Source: Prauserella cavernicola (GTDB lineage: Bacteria > Actinomycetota > Actinomycetes > Mycobacteriales > Pseudonocardiaceae). Taken from it: a DNA stretch of 64,000 nt. Each line of letters begins with the position of its first letter. Position 1 is the stretch's first letter. Location: positions 248,001-312,000 of the forward strand of contig NZ_JAENJH010000006.1 of the NCBI RefSeq assembly GCF_016595675.1, given 5' to 3'. Under the pieces are notes generated by a model. The model worked only from the letters and a program-made list of their open reading frames with translations. It had not been told where the DNA came from and did not search any database. The position numbers and the translations under genes are program-made. Shown here one piece after another: positions 34,908 through 42,883 of the stretch.

Positions 34908-35669
34908 TCAGGGCTGGCCGCCGTCCACGGTGAGCACGGCGCCCGTGGTGAAACTCGACGCGGCAGAGGCCAGGTAGAGCGCGGTTCCCACGATCTCGTC
35001 CGGCTCCCCGCCCCGGCCCAGCGCGAAGGCACTGGCGCGCTGGGCGAACGCGTCCTCGTCCCAGGAGGAGCTGACGTCGGTGAGGAAGGTGCCCGCCATG
35101 ATCGCGTTCACCCGCACCGTGGGGCCGAAGGCGTGCGCGAGGCCGACGGTCGCCGCGTTGAGCCCCGCCTTCGCCGCGGCGTAGGGCACCACGGAGGCCC
35201 GCGGCCTGGCGGCGGCCGCGCTGGTGATGTTGACGATCGATCCGCCGCCCGCGGCGGCCATGCGGGCGCCCGCGAGGGCCGTGAGCCGGAAGGGCCCCTT
35301 GAGATTCACGGAGAGGACCTTGTCGAACAGCTCCTCGGAGATGCTCTCGACCGTGTCGTACAGCGGCGACATCCCCGCGTTGTTGATCAGCACGTCCAGC
35401 CGGCCGAACCGCTCGTACACGGTGTCGAGGAACGGCTCCAGGCCCTCCCAACGGCCCACGTGCACGGCCATCGGCAGCGCGGTGCGGCCGGTGTCGCGCT
35501 CCACCTCGGCGGCGGCCTGCTCACAGGCTTCGAGCTTGCGGCTGGCGATGACGACGTCCGCCCCGGCCCGGGCGAGCCCGGTCACCATGGCGCGGCCAAG
35601 CCCTCGGCTGCCGCCGGTCACCAGGGCGACTCTGCCGGTGAGATCGAAGGCCTGCTTGGGATCGAACAC
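34908..35669 (-). CDS. SDR-family oxidoreductase
   Basis: 253 residues from GTG 35669, preferred to a longer frame because GGAAGGAG stands 7 bp before it. 'RVALVTGGSRGLGRAMVTGLARAGADVVIASRK' (NADP-type cofactor loop), 'NNAGMSPLYDTVE', the Ser of 'IVNITSAAAARPRASVVPYAAAK' and 'DGGQP' at the C-terminus identify a classical SDR. Substrate is unknown; it is divergent from an acyl-CoA dehydrogenase and so probably belongs to the same pathway. Confidence 0.9.
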   Translation of the reverse strand: MFDPKQAFDLTGRVALVTGGSRGLGRAMVTGLARAGADVVIASRKLEACEQAAAEVERDTGRTALPMAVHVGRWEGLEPFLDTVYERFGRLDVLINNAGMSPLYDTVESISEELFDKVLSVNLKGPFRLTALAGARMAAAGGGSIVNITSAAAARPRASVVPYAAAKAGLNAATVGLAHAFGPTVRVNAIMAGTFLTDVSSSWDEDAFAQRASAFALGRGGEPDEIVGTALYLASAASSFTTGAVLTVDGGQP

Positions 35670-35719
35670 GGTCGAGCTCCTTCCGGCCCGCCTCGGCACG
35701 GGCTGACAGGTCCCGAAGA

Positions 35720-35739
35720 TAACTGAGAATGGTTATACT
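35720..35739 (+). promoter_or_regulatory. Predicted promoter/operator with motif ATGGTTATA
   Basis: TAAC-N8-GTTA (35720-35735) overlaps a -10-like TATACT (35734-35739). The 9-mer ATGGTTATA (35729-35737) recurs exactly at 38606-38614 before the LLM operon, also over a -10-like sequence. TGGTTATACTA also fits the TNGTNNNACNA form of FCD-GntR sites; the GntR gene at 36996 lies between the two copies. Confidence 0.5.
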
Positions 35740-35779
35740 AGATAGGTGCGACTGCGAGGTCGCGGAAGGAGTCGCGGAA

Positions 35780-36943
35780 ATGGTCGACGACGAAGTGGCC
35801 GGCAACGAGCTGCCGTTCGAGCTGCCGGAGTGCTACCGGGCACTGCAGGCCGAGGCGCGCGAGCTCGCGGAGAGCCTGCGGCCGGTGGCCGCGCGGGCGG
35901 ACGAGGCCGAGGACTTCGATCCGGACGTGCGCCGGGCGCTCGCCGCCAGCGGGCTGACCGCCGTGGTCGTCCCCGGCGCCTACGGTGGCCGCTTCGCCGA
36001 CGTGGACTCGCTCGCCGTGACCGTCGTCCGTGAGGCCCTGGCCGCGGAGAGTGCCCACCTCGACTCGATGTTCGGCATGCAGGGCATCGGCAGCTTCGCG
36101 CTCGCGCGTGGTGGCTCCGACGCCCTGCGCGAGCACTGGCTGCCGCGGATCGGGCGGCTCGAGGCCGTCGGCGCTCTGGCTCTGACCGAGCCGGACGTCG
36201 GCTCGGACCTCAAAGCCCTGACCAGCACCGTCGAGGAACGTGACGGAGTCCTGCGCGTGCGGGGACGCAAGTCCTTCATCACCAACGCCGGGGACGCGGA
36301 CGTCTACAGCGTGCTGTGCAAGGAGGGCTCCGGCTACTCGCTGGTGCTCGTCCCGGCCGACACTCCCGGCGTCCGGGTGGAGAAGCCGCACCAGATCATC
36401 GCTCCGCACGTGCTCGGCGACGTGCTCCTCGACGGCGTCGAGGTGCCCGCCGACCATCGCCTCGGTGCTCCGGGGAAGGGATTCGCGCTGGTCCTGGACA
36501 CCTTGGCCACGTTCCGGGTCTCGGTCGCGGGAGCGGCCGTCGGGCTGGCGGAGGCCGCGCTGCGCGAGGCCGTGCGGCACGCCACCGGCCGGGAGCTGTT
36601 CGGAACCACGCTCTCCCGGCTCGGCGGCGTGCCCGAGTCGCTGGCCACGTCCTGGGTGGAGATCGAGTCCGCGCGCGCGCTCACCTACCGCGCCGCGGCC
36701 GCCGCGGCCAGGGACCCGCGGCAGAACCTGCACCTGGCATCGATGGCGAAGGTCGCCGCCACCGAGACCGCCGGGCGCGTGGTGGACCGCTCGGTGCAGA
36801 CCATGGGCCGCTTCGGCCTGGTCCGCGGCTCGACAATCGAGCGGTTGTACCGGGAGGCCCGCCCCATGCGGATCTACGAGGGCTCCACGGAGGTCATCCT
36901 GGACTCACTGGCCAAGCAACTCGTGCGGCGATTCGCGGACTGA
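35780..36943 (+). CDS. Acyl-CoA dehydrogenase
   Basis: 387 residues from ATG 35780, chosen for GGAAGGAG 8 bp upstream; an in-frame ATG at 35729 lies inside the promoter element. Motifs 'ALALTEPDVGSDLKALTSTVEERDGVLRVRGRKSFITNAGDADVYSVL' and 'MGRFGLVRGSTIERLYREARPMRIYEGSTEVILDSLAKQLV', the latter retaining 'YEGSTEV' where the catalytic Glu of short-chain dehydrogenases resides. It therefore resembles butyryl/isovaleryl-CoA-type enzymes more than the two in the 26.8-30.8 kb operon. Confidence 0.92.
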   Translation: MVDDEVAGNELPFELPECYRALQAEARELAESLRPVAARADEAEDFDPDVRRALAASGLTAVVVPGAYGGRFADVDSLAVTVVREALAAESAHLDSMFGMQGIGSFALARGGSDALREHWLPRIGRLEAVGALALTEPDVGSDLKALTSTVEERDGVLRVRGRKSFITNAGDADVYSVLCKEGSGYSLVLVPADTPGVRVEKPHQIIAPHVLGDVLLDGVEVPADHRLGAPGKGFALVLDTLATFRVSVAGAAVGLAEAALREAVRHATGRELFGTTLSRLGGVPESLATSWVEIESARALTYRAAAAAARDPRQNLHLASMAKVAATETAGRVVDRSVQTMGRFGLVRGSTIERLYREARPMRIYEGSTEVILDSLAKQLVRRFAD

Positions 36944-36979
36944 GGCGCGGCGGTGCTCTGGCGGGTGGCGAGCAGCGGT

Positions 36980-36998
36980 TAAAATCCACACCATTATG
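36980..36998 (+). promoter_or_regulatory. Probable leaderless promoter of the GntR gene
   Basis: A -10-like TAAAAT (36980-36985) ends 10 nt before ATG 36996, and no ribosome-binding site lies between, so transcription should begin at or within a few bases of the start codon. This is the arrangement of actinobacterial leaderless mRNAs. Confidence 0.45.
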
Positions 36999-37739
36999 AG
37001 GAATCAGGCAGCCTCGCCGGCCTCCGAGCGGCGGAGCGAGAAGGTCTCGTCGTTGGTGGCGCGCGAGATCGTGAGGGACATCGCCGCCCGCGGGCTCGGC
37101 CCGGGGGACACGCTCGAGCCCGAGAGTGAGATGATGCAGCGCTACCAGGTGGCGCGCGCGTCCCTGCGTGAGGCGCTGCGGATCCTCGAGGTGCACGGGC
37201 TCATCCGGATGAAGCCGGGCCCCGGCGGCGGCCCGGTCGTGTCGGACGTGGACAGTCGCGAGTTCGGGCGCACGATGACGCTGTTCCTTCAGGCCAAGGG
37301 GATCCGGTTCAGCGAGCTCGTCGAGGCCAGGCTCATCATCGAGCCGCTCGCGGCGCGGCTCGCCGCGACCAGGCACGACCCGGCCGACAACGACGACCTG
37401 CGCCGGATCGTGCAGGAGGGCCTCGACGCCGAGGGCGACGCGCAGTGGCTCGCCGCGAGCAACGCCTTCCACGCGAAGGTGATGTCCATGGCGGGCAACG
37501 GCCTCATCGACCTGTTCGCCCGCGCGCTCAAGGACATCTTCACCGAGCGCGCGTCCTCGGTGTACGTGGCCCGGCGCCGCGGGCACGTCCGGCGCACCCA
37601 CGCCGAGATCGCCGACGCGATCATCGACGGGGACGCCGACGTGGCCGAGGAGCTGATGCGCGCTCACATGGAGGAGTACGTCCGCACCGTCGGGCGGCGG
37701 GAGCCGCAGCTGATGGGGGAGATCGTCGACTGGCGGTGA
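36996..37739 (+). CDS. GntR-family regulator, FadR/FCD type
   Basis: 247 residues. The winged HTH covers about residues 15-85 ('IVRDIAARGLGPGDTLEPESEMMQRYQVARASLREALRILEVHGLIRMKPGPGGGPVV') and the FCD ligand domain has its metal-binding His residues in 'NAFHAKVM' and 'RTHAEIADAIIDGDADVAEELMRAHMEEY'. Such regulators sense carboxylates or acyl-CoAs. It lies between two promoters that share the ATGGTTATA motif and is the best local candidate for binding it. Convergent, 6 bp apart, with the amidohydrolase. Confidence 0.92.
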   Translation: MRNQAASPASERRSEKVSSLVAREIVRDIAARGLGPGDTLEPESEMMQRYQVARASLREALRILEVHGLIRMKPGPGGGPVVSDVDSREFGRTMTLFLQAKGIRFSELVEARLIIEPLAARLAATRHDPADNDDLRRIVQEGLDAEGDAQWLAASNAFHAKVMSMAGNGLIDLFARALKDIFTERASSVYVARRRGHVRRTHAEIADAIIDGDADVAEELMRAHMEEYVRTVGRREPQLMGEIVDWR

Positions 37740-37745
37740 CTCCGC

Positions 37746-38540
37746 TCAGTCCGTGGGCAGGCCCATCACGCGGGCCAGGCTGCCGCCGAGGATGTCCTGC
37801 TCGGCGTCGTCCCCGAGGCCGAGCGAGCGGATCGCCGCGATCTCGGCCGCCGGGTCGGTCATCGGCCAGTCCGAGCCGAACACGATGCGCTCCGAGCCGT
37901 GCCTGCGCACGATCCGCCTGACCGTCTCTGGCGACACCGAGGCCAGCGACGGCGGCCAGGAGGTCTCCAGCACGATCGGCAGCCCGTCCAGTTCCTCCTC
38001 GGCCTCGGCGAGCATGTGGTAGCCGCCGAAGTGGCACGCGACTATCCGCAGGTCGGGGAAGGTCGTGACGATCTCGCGCAGCATCGAGGGGTTGCTGAGG
38101 TCGTTCACCGCCCCGCTGCCGCCCGCGCCGACGTGGGTGATCACCGGGATGTCCGGTCCGAACGCCTCGAACAGCTCCCACAGCCGCGGGTGCATCAGCC
38201 CGTAGCCCTGGAAGAGCGGATGCACCTTGACCCCGTGGATGCCGTGCGCGCGCAGGCTCGCGAGGTTCTCCTCGACGCTGAGGTCGACGTGGACGGTGCC
38301 CATCGGGGTGAAGCGGCCGCGGTCCAGTGAGCCGACGAACCGGTTCGTCGCGTCGACGTGTTTCGCCGTGCCGGACACGCCGAGCGCGAGCGAGCGGTCC
38401 ACGCCGTTGGCCCGCATCCGGTCGGTGAGGGTGCCCGCCTTGCCGTCGTCCACCGCGGACAGCCCCGGCAGCCGGTTGCCGGCCAGCGCGCGCTCGGCGA
38501 TGGCGTCCGGCCAGACGTGGGCGTGGGCGTCGATGATCAT
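37746..38540 (-). CDS. Amidohydrolase family 2 (ACMSD/lactonase-like)
   Basis: 264 residues from ATG 38540 with GGGAGGCAACC upstream. The metal site begins with 'IDAHAHVWP' (H6, H8), continues with 'VITHVGAGG' and 'ACHFGGYHML', and ends with the Asp of 'RIVFGSDWPMTDP'. Family members hydrolyse lactones (for example 2-pyrone-4,6-dicarboxylate) or decarboxylate ring-derived acids. In this island it is the best candidate for opening the lactone made by the BVMO, although it lies in a different operon (inference). Confidence 0.88.
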   Translation of the reverse strand: MIIDAHAHVWPDAIAERALAGNRLPGLSAVDDGKAGTLTDRMRANGVDRSLALGVSGTAKHVDATNRFVGSLDRGRFTPMGTVHVDLSVEENLASLRAHGIHGVKVHPLFQGYGLMHPRLWELFEAFGPDIPVITHVGAGGSGAVNDLSNPSMLREIVTTFPDLRIVACHFGGYHMLAEAEEELDGLPIVLETSWPPSLASVSPETVRRIVRRHGSERIVFGSDWPMTDPAAEIAAIRSLGLGDDAEQDILGGSLARVMGLPTD

Positions 38541-38605
38541 GTGGTTGCCTCCCAAGAGCCGCTGACCTGTCATGGGTACCACGTCAGGCGCAGTAGTTAG
38601 TAGTG

Positions 38606-38616
38606 ATGGTTATAAG
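38606..38616 (+). promoter_or_regulatory. Second ATGGTTATA motif over the LLM-operon promoter
   Basis: ATGGTTATA (38606-38614) overlaps a -10-like TATAAG (38611-38616) in the 149-bp gap between the divergent amidohydrolase and LLM operons. Identical to the motif at 35729. Confidence 0.45.
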
Positions 38617-38689
38617 TTTTTCCTTGCGTTGAGTGCCCCTCCCGGACGAGACTTGCGAGGCATCCGACGAGTCGAAGGAGACGAGGCGA

Positions 38690-39733
38690 ATGGTCCAGGT
38701 CGGTCTGCTGCTGAGCGACTCACCCCGGTCGGTACCGCCGGAGCAGCAGTTCCAGGACGTGCTGCGGATCGTCGGCGAGGCCGAGCAGGCGGGCTTCAGC
38801 CACATCGCGATCGGCCAGCACTTCCTCTACGGGGATCTGCGCTGGCTGCAGCCGGTGCCGCTGCTCGCCCGGCTCGCCGCGCACGTGGGGCCGGACACGA
38901 AGCTGGTCACCCAGATCATGATCGGCCCGCTGTACCACCCGGTGGTGCTGGCCGAGGAGATCGCGACGCTGGACATCGTCACCGAGGGCAGGCTGATCTT
39001 CGGCGTCGGGCTCGGGTACAAGTCCGACGAGTTCGACCACCTCGGCATCCCCTTCCGGGAGCGGGCCTCACGGCTGGACGAGATGCTCGAGCTGATGCCG
39101 CGGCTGTGGAGCGAGGACGTCGTCACCCACCACGGGCGGCACTGGACGCTGAACGAGGTCCAGCCGCACATCCGGCCCGTACAGAAGCCGAATCCGCCGA
39201 TCTGGGTCGGCGCGCACGCGATGCCGGGGGTGCGCAGGGCGGGCAGGTTCGCCGACGCCTACGCCGTGCCGCCGGAGACGCCCGTGGACGAGGTGCTGCG
39301 GCGCTACCGGGTGGTGCGGGACCTGTTCGCCGAACGGGGCAAGGAGTTCGGGTGCCAGCCGTTGCGGCGCAACGTGATGGTCGCCGACAGCAGGGAGGCG
39401 GCGGTCGCCGAGTACGCCCGCGTGGCCAAGGGGCGCTACATCACCTACGCCCAGCGGGGACTGGATCTGTACGACCCCGAGAAGCTGGAGAACGAGTTCG
39501 CCGACGCGGTCAGCGGCCACGTGGTGCTGGGCACCCCGGACGACGTGGTCGAGCAGCTGCTCGACACGGTCACGGCACTGCCGGTCAGCCCGCTGCTGGT
39601 CCGCCCGCAGTGGCCGACGATGAACGCGGACGAGACCGTCGCGGTCCTGCGCCGGATGGGGCGGGACGTGCTGCCCGAGGTGCTGGCCCAGCCGGTGCGC
39701 ACCGGCCTGTCCGCGTCAGGGGAGCCGGGATGA
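38690..39733 (+). CDS. LLM-class flavin/F420-dependent oxidoreductase
   Basis: 347 residues from ATG 38690 (GAAGGAG upstream). The luciferase-like TIM barrel is evident: 'FSHIAIGQHFLYGDLRWLQPVPLLARLAAHVGPDTKLVTQIMIGPLYHPVVLAEEIATLDIVTEGRLIFGVGLGYKSDEFDHLGIPFRERASRLDEML' and 'PPIWVGAHAMPGVRRAGRFADAY'. These enzymes use FMN for monooxygenation or F420 for hydride transfer. An F420 role fits because an Fgd gene ends the operon, but the sequence alone does not decide. First of five co-directional genes. Confidence 0.9.
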   Translation: MVQVGLLLSDSPRSVPPEQQFQDVLRIVGEAEQAGFSHIAIGQHFLYGDLRWLQPVPLLARLAAHVGPDTKLVTQIMIGPLYHPVVLAEEIATLDIVTEGRLIFGVGLGYKSDEFDHLGIPFRERASRLDEMLELMPRLWSEDVVTHHGRHWTLNEVQPHIRPVQKPNPPIWVGAHAMPGVRRAGRFADAYAVPPETPVDEVLRRYRVVRDLFAERGKEFGCQPLRRNVMVADSREAAVAEYARVAKGRYITYAQRGLDLYDPEKLENEFADAVSGHVVLGTPDDVVEQLLDTVTALPVSPLLVRPQWPTMNADETVAVLRRMGRDVLPEVLAQPVRTGLSASGEPG

Positions 39734-40140
39734 CCGTCACCATCGAGGAGGTCCGTGCGGCGCTGTACCGCTACGCCAGGGCGGTGGACGAGCGCGACGA
39801 GACCGCGCTCGCCGACGTGTTCGGCGCCGACGTGGTGCTCCACCGGGCGGACGGTGCCCATCGCGGGCGGGACGCGGTGCTGGACTTCTACCGCACCGTG
39901 TTCGCGGGCCCCACGACGTGGAGCAGGCACGTCGTCACGAACGTGACGGCCGAGCCGGACGGGGGCGCAACGCGTGCCCGCGCGTACTTCCAGGCGGTGT
40001 CGCGCAGTGCGTCCGGCGGCCTCACGGTCGTCGGTGAGTACGCGGACCTGCTCGCTCGCGAGCGGGACGGGGTGGTCCGGATCCGGGAGAAGTCGATCGA
40101 CGTGCAGCAGTCCTTTCTCATGGAGGTGAACGGTGAGTGA
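39730..40140 (+). CDS. SnoaL-like / NTF2-fold protein, second copy
   Basis: 136 residues from ATG 39730, overlapping the LLM stop. 'VRAALYRYARAVDERDETALADVFGADVVLHRADGAHRGRDAVLDFYRTVFAG' and 'EYADLLARERDGVVRIREKSIDVQQSFL' fit the SnoaL_4/NTF2 fold. It is unlike the 16072 copy in length. Again it follows an oxygenase-type gene, suggesting both act with flavin enzymes. The stop overlaps the SDR start by 8 bp. Confidence 0.82.
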   Translation: MTVTIEEVRAALYRYARAVDERDETALADVFGADVVLHRADGAHRGRDAVLDFYRTVFAGPTTWSRHVVTNVTAEPDGGATRARAYFQAVSRSASGGLTVVGEYADLLARERDGVVRIREKSIDVQQSFLMEVNGE

Positions 40141-40879
40141 GCTCGGGGCGGTCGTCGTCACCGGTGCGGCGCAGGGGATCGGGGCGGCGATCGCCGCGCG
40201 GTTCGCCGGGGCGGGGCACGCGGTCGTCGGCCTCGACCTGGACGCGGACCGGATGACGGCCACGGCGCGGAGCTGGACGGGCACCGGGCATCACGGCGTC
40301 GGCGGCGACGCGGCGTCGGCGGAGGACGTGGGCGCGGCGTGCGAGCTCGCGGCGGCCGCACCGGGCGGCCTGCGCGCGTTCGTCGCGAACGCCGGGCACG
40401 CCAAGGCGGGCGAGTCCGTGGACTACCCGTCCGAGGACTGGGACGCGATGCTGCGGGTGCACCTGACCGGCGGCATGGTCGGCGCCCAGCAGGCCGCGGC
40501 GCGGATGCCCGACGGCGGCGCCGTCGTGATGATGTCCTCGCTCAACGGCCTGTTCGGCTTTCCCCGGCGCACGGCCTACGGCGCGGCCAAGGCCGGCGTC
40601 GCGGGCCTGGTGCGCGGGCTGGCGGTGGAGTGGGCCCCACGCGGGATCCGGGTGAACGCGATCGCGCCCGGCTCGGTCGTCACCGAACTGTCCTCGGAGT
40701 TCCTGCGCCGTGGCGTGATCAACGAGCAGGACTTCCTCGATCGCATCCCCATGAACCGTTTCGGACAGCCCGCGGAGATCGCCGAGTTGGCCTACTTCCT
40801 CGGCACCCCGCTGGCCTCGTACATCACGGGCGTGGTGATCCCCATCGACGGCGGCTGGGCCGCCCAGGGCATCGCCTGA
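40133..40879 (+). CDS. SDR-family oxidoreductase
   Basis: 248 residues from GTG 40133 with GGAGG upstream. 'VVVTGAAQGIGAAIAARFAGAGHAVVGLDLDADR' gives an NAD-type Asp loop; the catalytic 'MMSSLNGLFGFPRRTAYGAAKAGVAGLVRGLAVEWAPRGIRVNAIAPGSV' and 'VVIPIDGGW' complete a classical SDR. It likely oxidises a hydroxy intermediate between the LLM enzyme and the crotonase. Confidence 0.92.
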   Translation: MSELGAVVVTGAAQGIGAAIAARFAGAGHAVVGLDLDADRMTATARSWTGTGHHGVGGDAASAEDVGAACELAAAAPGGLRAFVANAGHAKAGESVDYPSEDWDAMLRVHLTGGMVGAQQAAARMPDGGAVVMMSSLNGLFGFPRRTAYGAAKAGVAGLVRGLAVEWAPRGIRVNAIAPGSVVTELSSEFLRRGVINEQDFLDRIPMNRFGQPAEIAELAYFLGTPLASYITGVVIPIDGGWAAQGIA

Positions 40880-40899
40880 CGTCCGGGAGGAGGACACCC

Positions 40900-41664
40900 A
40901 TGCCGGACATCGTCCTGGAGGACCGCGCGGACGTGCTCTGGATCAGGCTGAACCGGCCGGACCGCCGCAACGCCTTCGACCCGGCCATGTCGGCCGCGAT
41001 CAGCGAGGCCGTGGAGGGCGCGAGCGACCGGCGCGCCGTGGTGATCACCGGCTCCGGGGGCAGCTTCTGCGCGGGCGGCGCGCTGCAGAACCTCAGTACC
41101 CCCACCGTCGGGGAGATGCGCGGGCTCTACCAGGGATCGCTGCGGATGTTCGACGCCATCCGCTCCTGCCCCCGACCGGTGATCGCCGCGGTCAACGGTG
41201 CCGCCGCGGGTGGCGGCAACGAGCTGGTGGTGGCCTGCGACCTGGCGATCGCCGCCCGGTCCGCGACCTTCGGGCAGACCGGCCCTCGGGTCGGCAGCTC
41301 CCCGGTCACCGGCGCGACCAACGTCATGGGCGTGCAGATCGGCGAGAAGAAGGCCAAGGAGCTGGCCCTGCTCTGCCGCCGGTACCCGGCCGACGAGGCC
41401 GAACGGATGGGCCTGGTCAACGCGGTCGTCGACGACGACGAGCTGGAGCCCACGGTCGAGCGGTGGTGCGCTGAGCTGGCCCAGCTCAGCCCCCGCTACC
41501 TGGAGATCACCAAGATCAGCTCCAACATCTGGTGGAGCGCGGCGCGGGACTCGTTCAGCACCGGTCTCGGGATGCTCGTCCAGGCCGTCGGCAGTCCGGA
41601 CATGGTCGAGGGGGCCACCGCGTTCCTCGAGAAGCGCAAGCCCGCCTTTCCCCCGCCGCAGTGA
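40900..41664 (+). CDS. Crotonase of the MenB/BadI/BamA-like ring-cleavage type
   Basis: 254 residues from ATG 40900 after GGGAGGAGG. Crotonase oxyanion segments '[12 protein letters not shown]' and '[43 protein letters not shown]' are followed by '[31 protein letters not shown]'. The GQTGPRVGS and CRRY motifs belong to the subgroup with naphthoate synthase (MenB), 2-ketocyclohexanecarboxyl-CoA hydrolase (BadI) and 6-oxocyclohexenylcarbonyl-CoA hydrolase (BamA), which form or break carbocycles, rather than to simple hydratases. It is therefore a candidate alicyclic ring-opening hydrolase (inference). Confidence 0.8.
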   Translation: MPDIVLEDRADVLWIRLNRPDRRNAFDPAMSAAISEAVEGASDRRAVVITGSGGSFCAGGALQNLSTPTVGEMRGLYQGSLRMFDAIRSCPRPVIAAVNGAAAGGGNELVVACDLAIAARSATFGQTGPRVGSSPVTGATNVMGVQIGEKKAKELALLCRRYPADEAERMGLVNAVVDDDELEPTVERWCAELAQLSPRYLEITKISSNIWWSAARDSFSTGLGMLVQAVGSPDMVEGATAFLEKRKPAFPPPQ

Positions 41665-41740
41665 GGTCACCGGCGACGGCCGATGTGACCGAACGCACGG
41701 CCGCCCGCACACTGGAGTCGGCGGGGTAGAAAGGATGGTT

Positions 41741-42745
41741 ATGGACCTCAAGATCGGTTACAAGGCCTCGGCGGAGCAGTTCGGGCCACGTGACCTCGTG
41801 GAATACGCGGTGCGGGCCGAGCAGGTCGGCCTCGACAGTGTCTGGGTGTCGGACCACTTCCTCCCGTGGCGACATGAGGGCGGTCACGCGCCGTCCGCGC
41901 TGACCTGGATGGCGGCGGTGGGGGAGCGGACCAGCCGCGTGCTGGTGGGGACGTCGGTGACCACCCCGACGTTCCGGTACAACCCCGCGGTGATGGCGCA
42001 GACGTTCGCCACGATGGCGTTGCTCACCGGCAACCGGGTGGTCCTCGGCGCGGGCACCGGAGAGGCACTCAACGAGGTGGCCGTGTCCGGGATGCAGTGG
42101 CCGGAGTTCAAGGAGCGCTTCGCGCGGCTGCGTGAGTCGGTCAAGCTGATGCGGGCGCTGTGGACCGAGTCGAACGTGAACTTCGAGGGTGAGTACTACA
42201 CGCTGGTCAACGCCTCGATCTACGACCGGCCCGAGCAGCCCGTCCCGGTCTACATCGCGGCAGGCGGCCCGCAGGTCGCGCGTTACGCCGGCCGTGCGGG
42301 CGAGGGCATGATCTGCACGTCGGGCAAGGGGATGGAGCTCTACACCGACAAGCTCATGCCCGCGGTGACCGAGGGCGCCGAGAAGGAGTCCCGCGATCCG
42401 GGCTCGATCGACCGCACCATCGAGATCAAGCTCTCCTACGACCGGGACGCGGACGTCGCGTTGGAGAACTGCCGGTTCTGGGCGCCGTTGTCGCTGACCC
42501 CGGAGCAGAAGCACACGGTCGACTCGGCCGAGGAGATGGAGCGCCTCGCCGACGAGCTGCCGATCGAGCAGGTGGCGAAGCGCTGGATCGTCGCCTCCGA
42601 CCCGGACGAGGCGGTCGCGCAGATCAAGCCCTATCTGGACGCGGGGCTGAACCACCTGGTGTTCCACGGTCCCGGCCACGACCAGGAGCGGTTCCTGACC
42701 CAGTTCTCCGAGGACGTGCTGCCCAGGCTCCGCCAGCTCGCGTAG
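41741..42745 (+). CDS. fgd: F420-dependent glucose-6-phosphate dehydrogenase (Fgd) or very close relative
   Basis: 334 residues from ATG 41741 (AAAGGA upstream; ATG 41735 two codons earlier is possible). It aligns almost along its whole length with mycobacterial Fgd1: '[21 protein letters not shown]', '[16 protein letters not shown]' (H39 and W43, equivalent to catalytic His40/Trp44), '[12 protein letters not shown]' (catalytic Glu), '[17 protein letters not shown]' and '[19 protein letters not shown]', which carry the phosphate-binding Lys/Lys/Arg. It reduces coenzyme F420 with glucose-6-phosphate. Ending a catabolic operon, it may supply F420H2 to the LLM enzyme at 38690. A strong hairpin follows. 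Confidence 0.85.
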   Translation: MDLKIGYKASAEQFGPRDLVEYAVRAEQVGLDSVWVSDHFLPWRHEGGHAPSALTWMAAVGERTSRVLVGTSVTTPTFRYNPAVMAQTFATMALLTGNRVVLGAGTGEALNEVAVSGMQWPEFKERFARLRESVKLMRALWTESNVNFEGEYYTLVNASIYDRPEQPVPVYIAAGGPQVARYAGRAGEGMICTSGKGMELYTDKLMPAVTEGAEKESRDPGSIDRTIEIKLSYDRDADVALENCRFWAPLSLTPEQKHTVDSAEEMERLADELPIEQVAKRWIVASDPDEAVAQIKPYLDAGLNHLVFHGPGHDQERFLTQFSEDVLPRLRQLA

Positions 42746-42765
42746 CCCGCCTCGATCGCGCGTCC

Positions 42766-42800
42766 GAGAGTGCCGGCCGGTCCTTCCGGCCGGCACTCTC
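42766..42800. terminator. Strong terminator hairpin after fgd
   Basis: Perfect 15-bp stem GAGAGTGCCGGCCGG / CCGGCCGGCACTCTC with loop TCCTT, 21 bp after the fgd stop. The longest hairpin seen in the window. Confidence 0.85.
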
Positions 42801-42835
42801 GTCTCGTGCCAGAGCGCGCTGCTGCTGCACCACGA

Positions 42836-42863
42836 GCCGCCGGCCCGTGCGAGGGCCGGCGGC
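42836..42863. terminator. Terminator hairpin of the secreted-protein gene
   Basis: Perfect 11-bp stem GCCGCCGGCCC / GGGCCGGCGGC with loop GTGCGA, 21 bp beyond the stop of the minus-strand gene at 42884. Confidence 0.75.
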
Positions 42864-42883
42864 GTCCTGTGGCGCGTCGTCTG

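Noticed and set aside
41735-41743. ATGGTTATG resembling the ATGGTTATA motif before fgd
   Set aside because: It is formed by the two alternative start codons of fgd (ATG GTT ATG), is inside an operon and lacks a -10 context, so it is likely coincidental.
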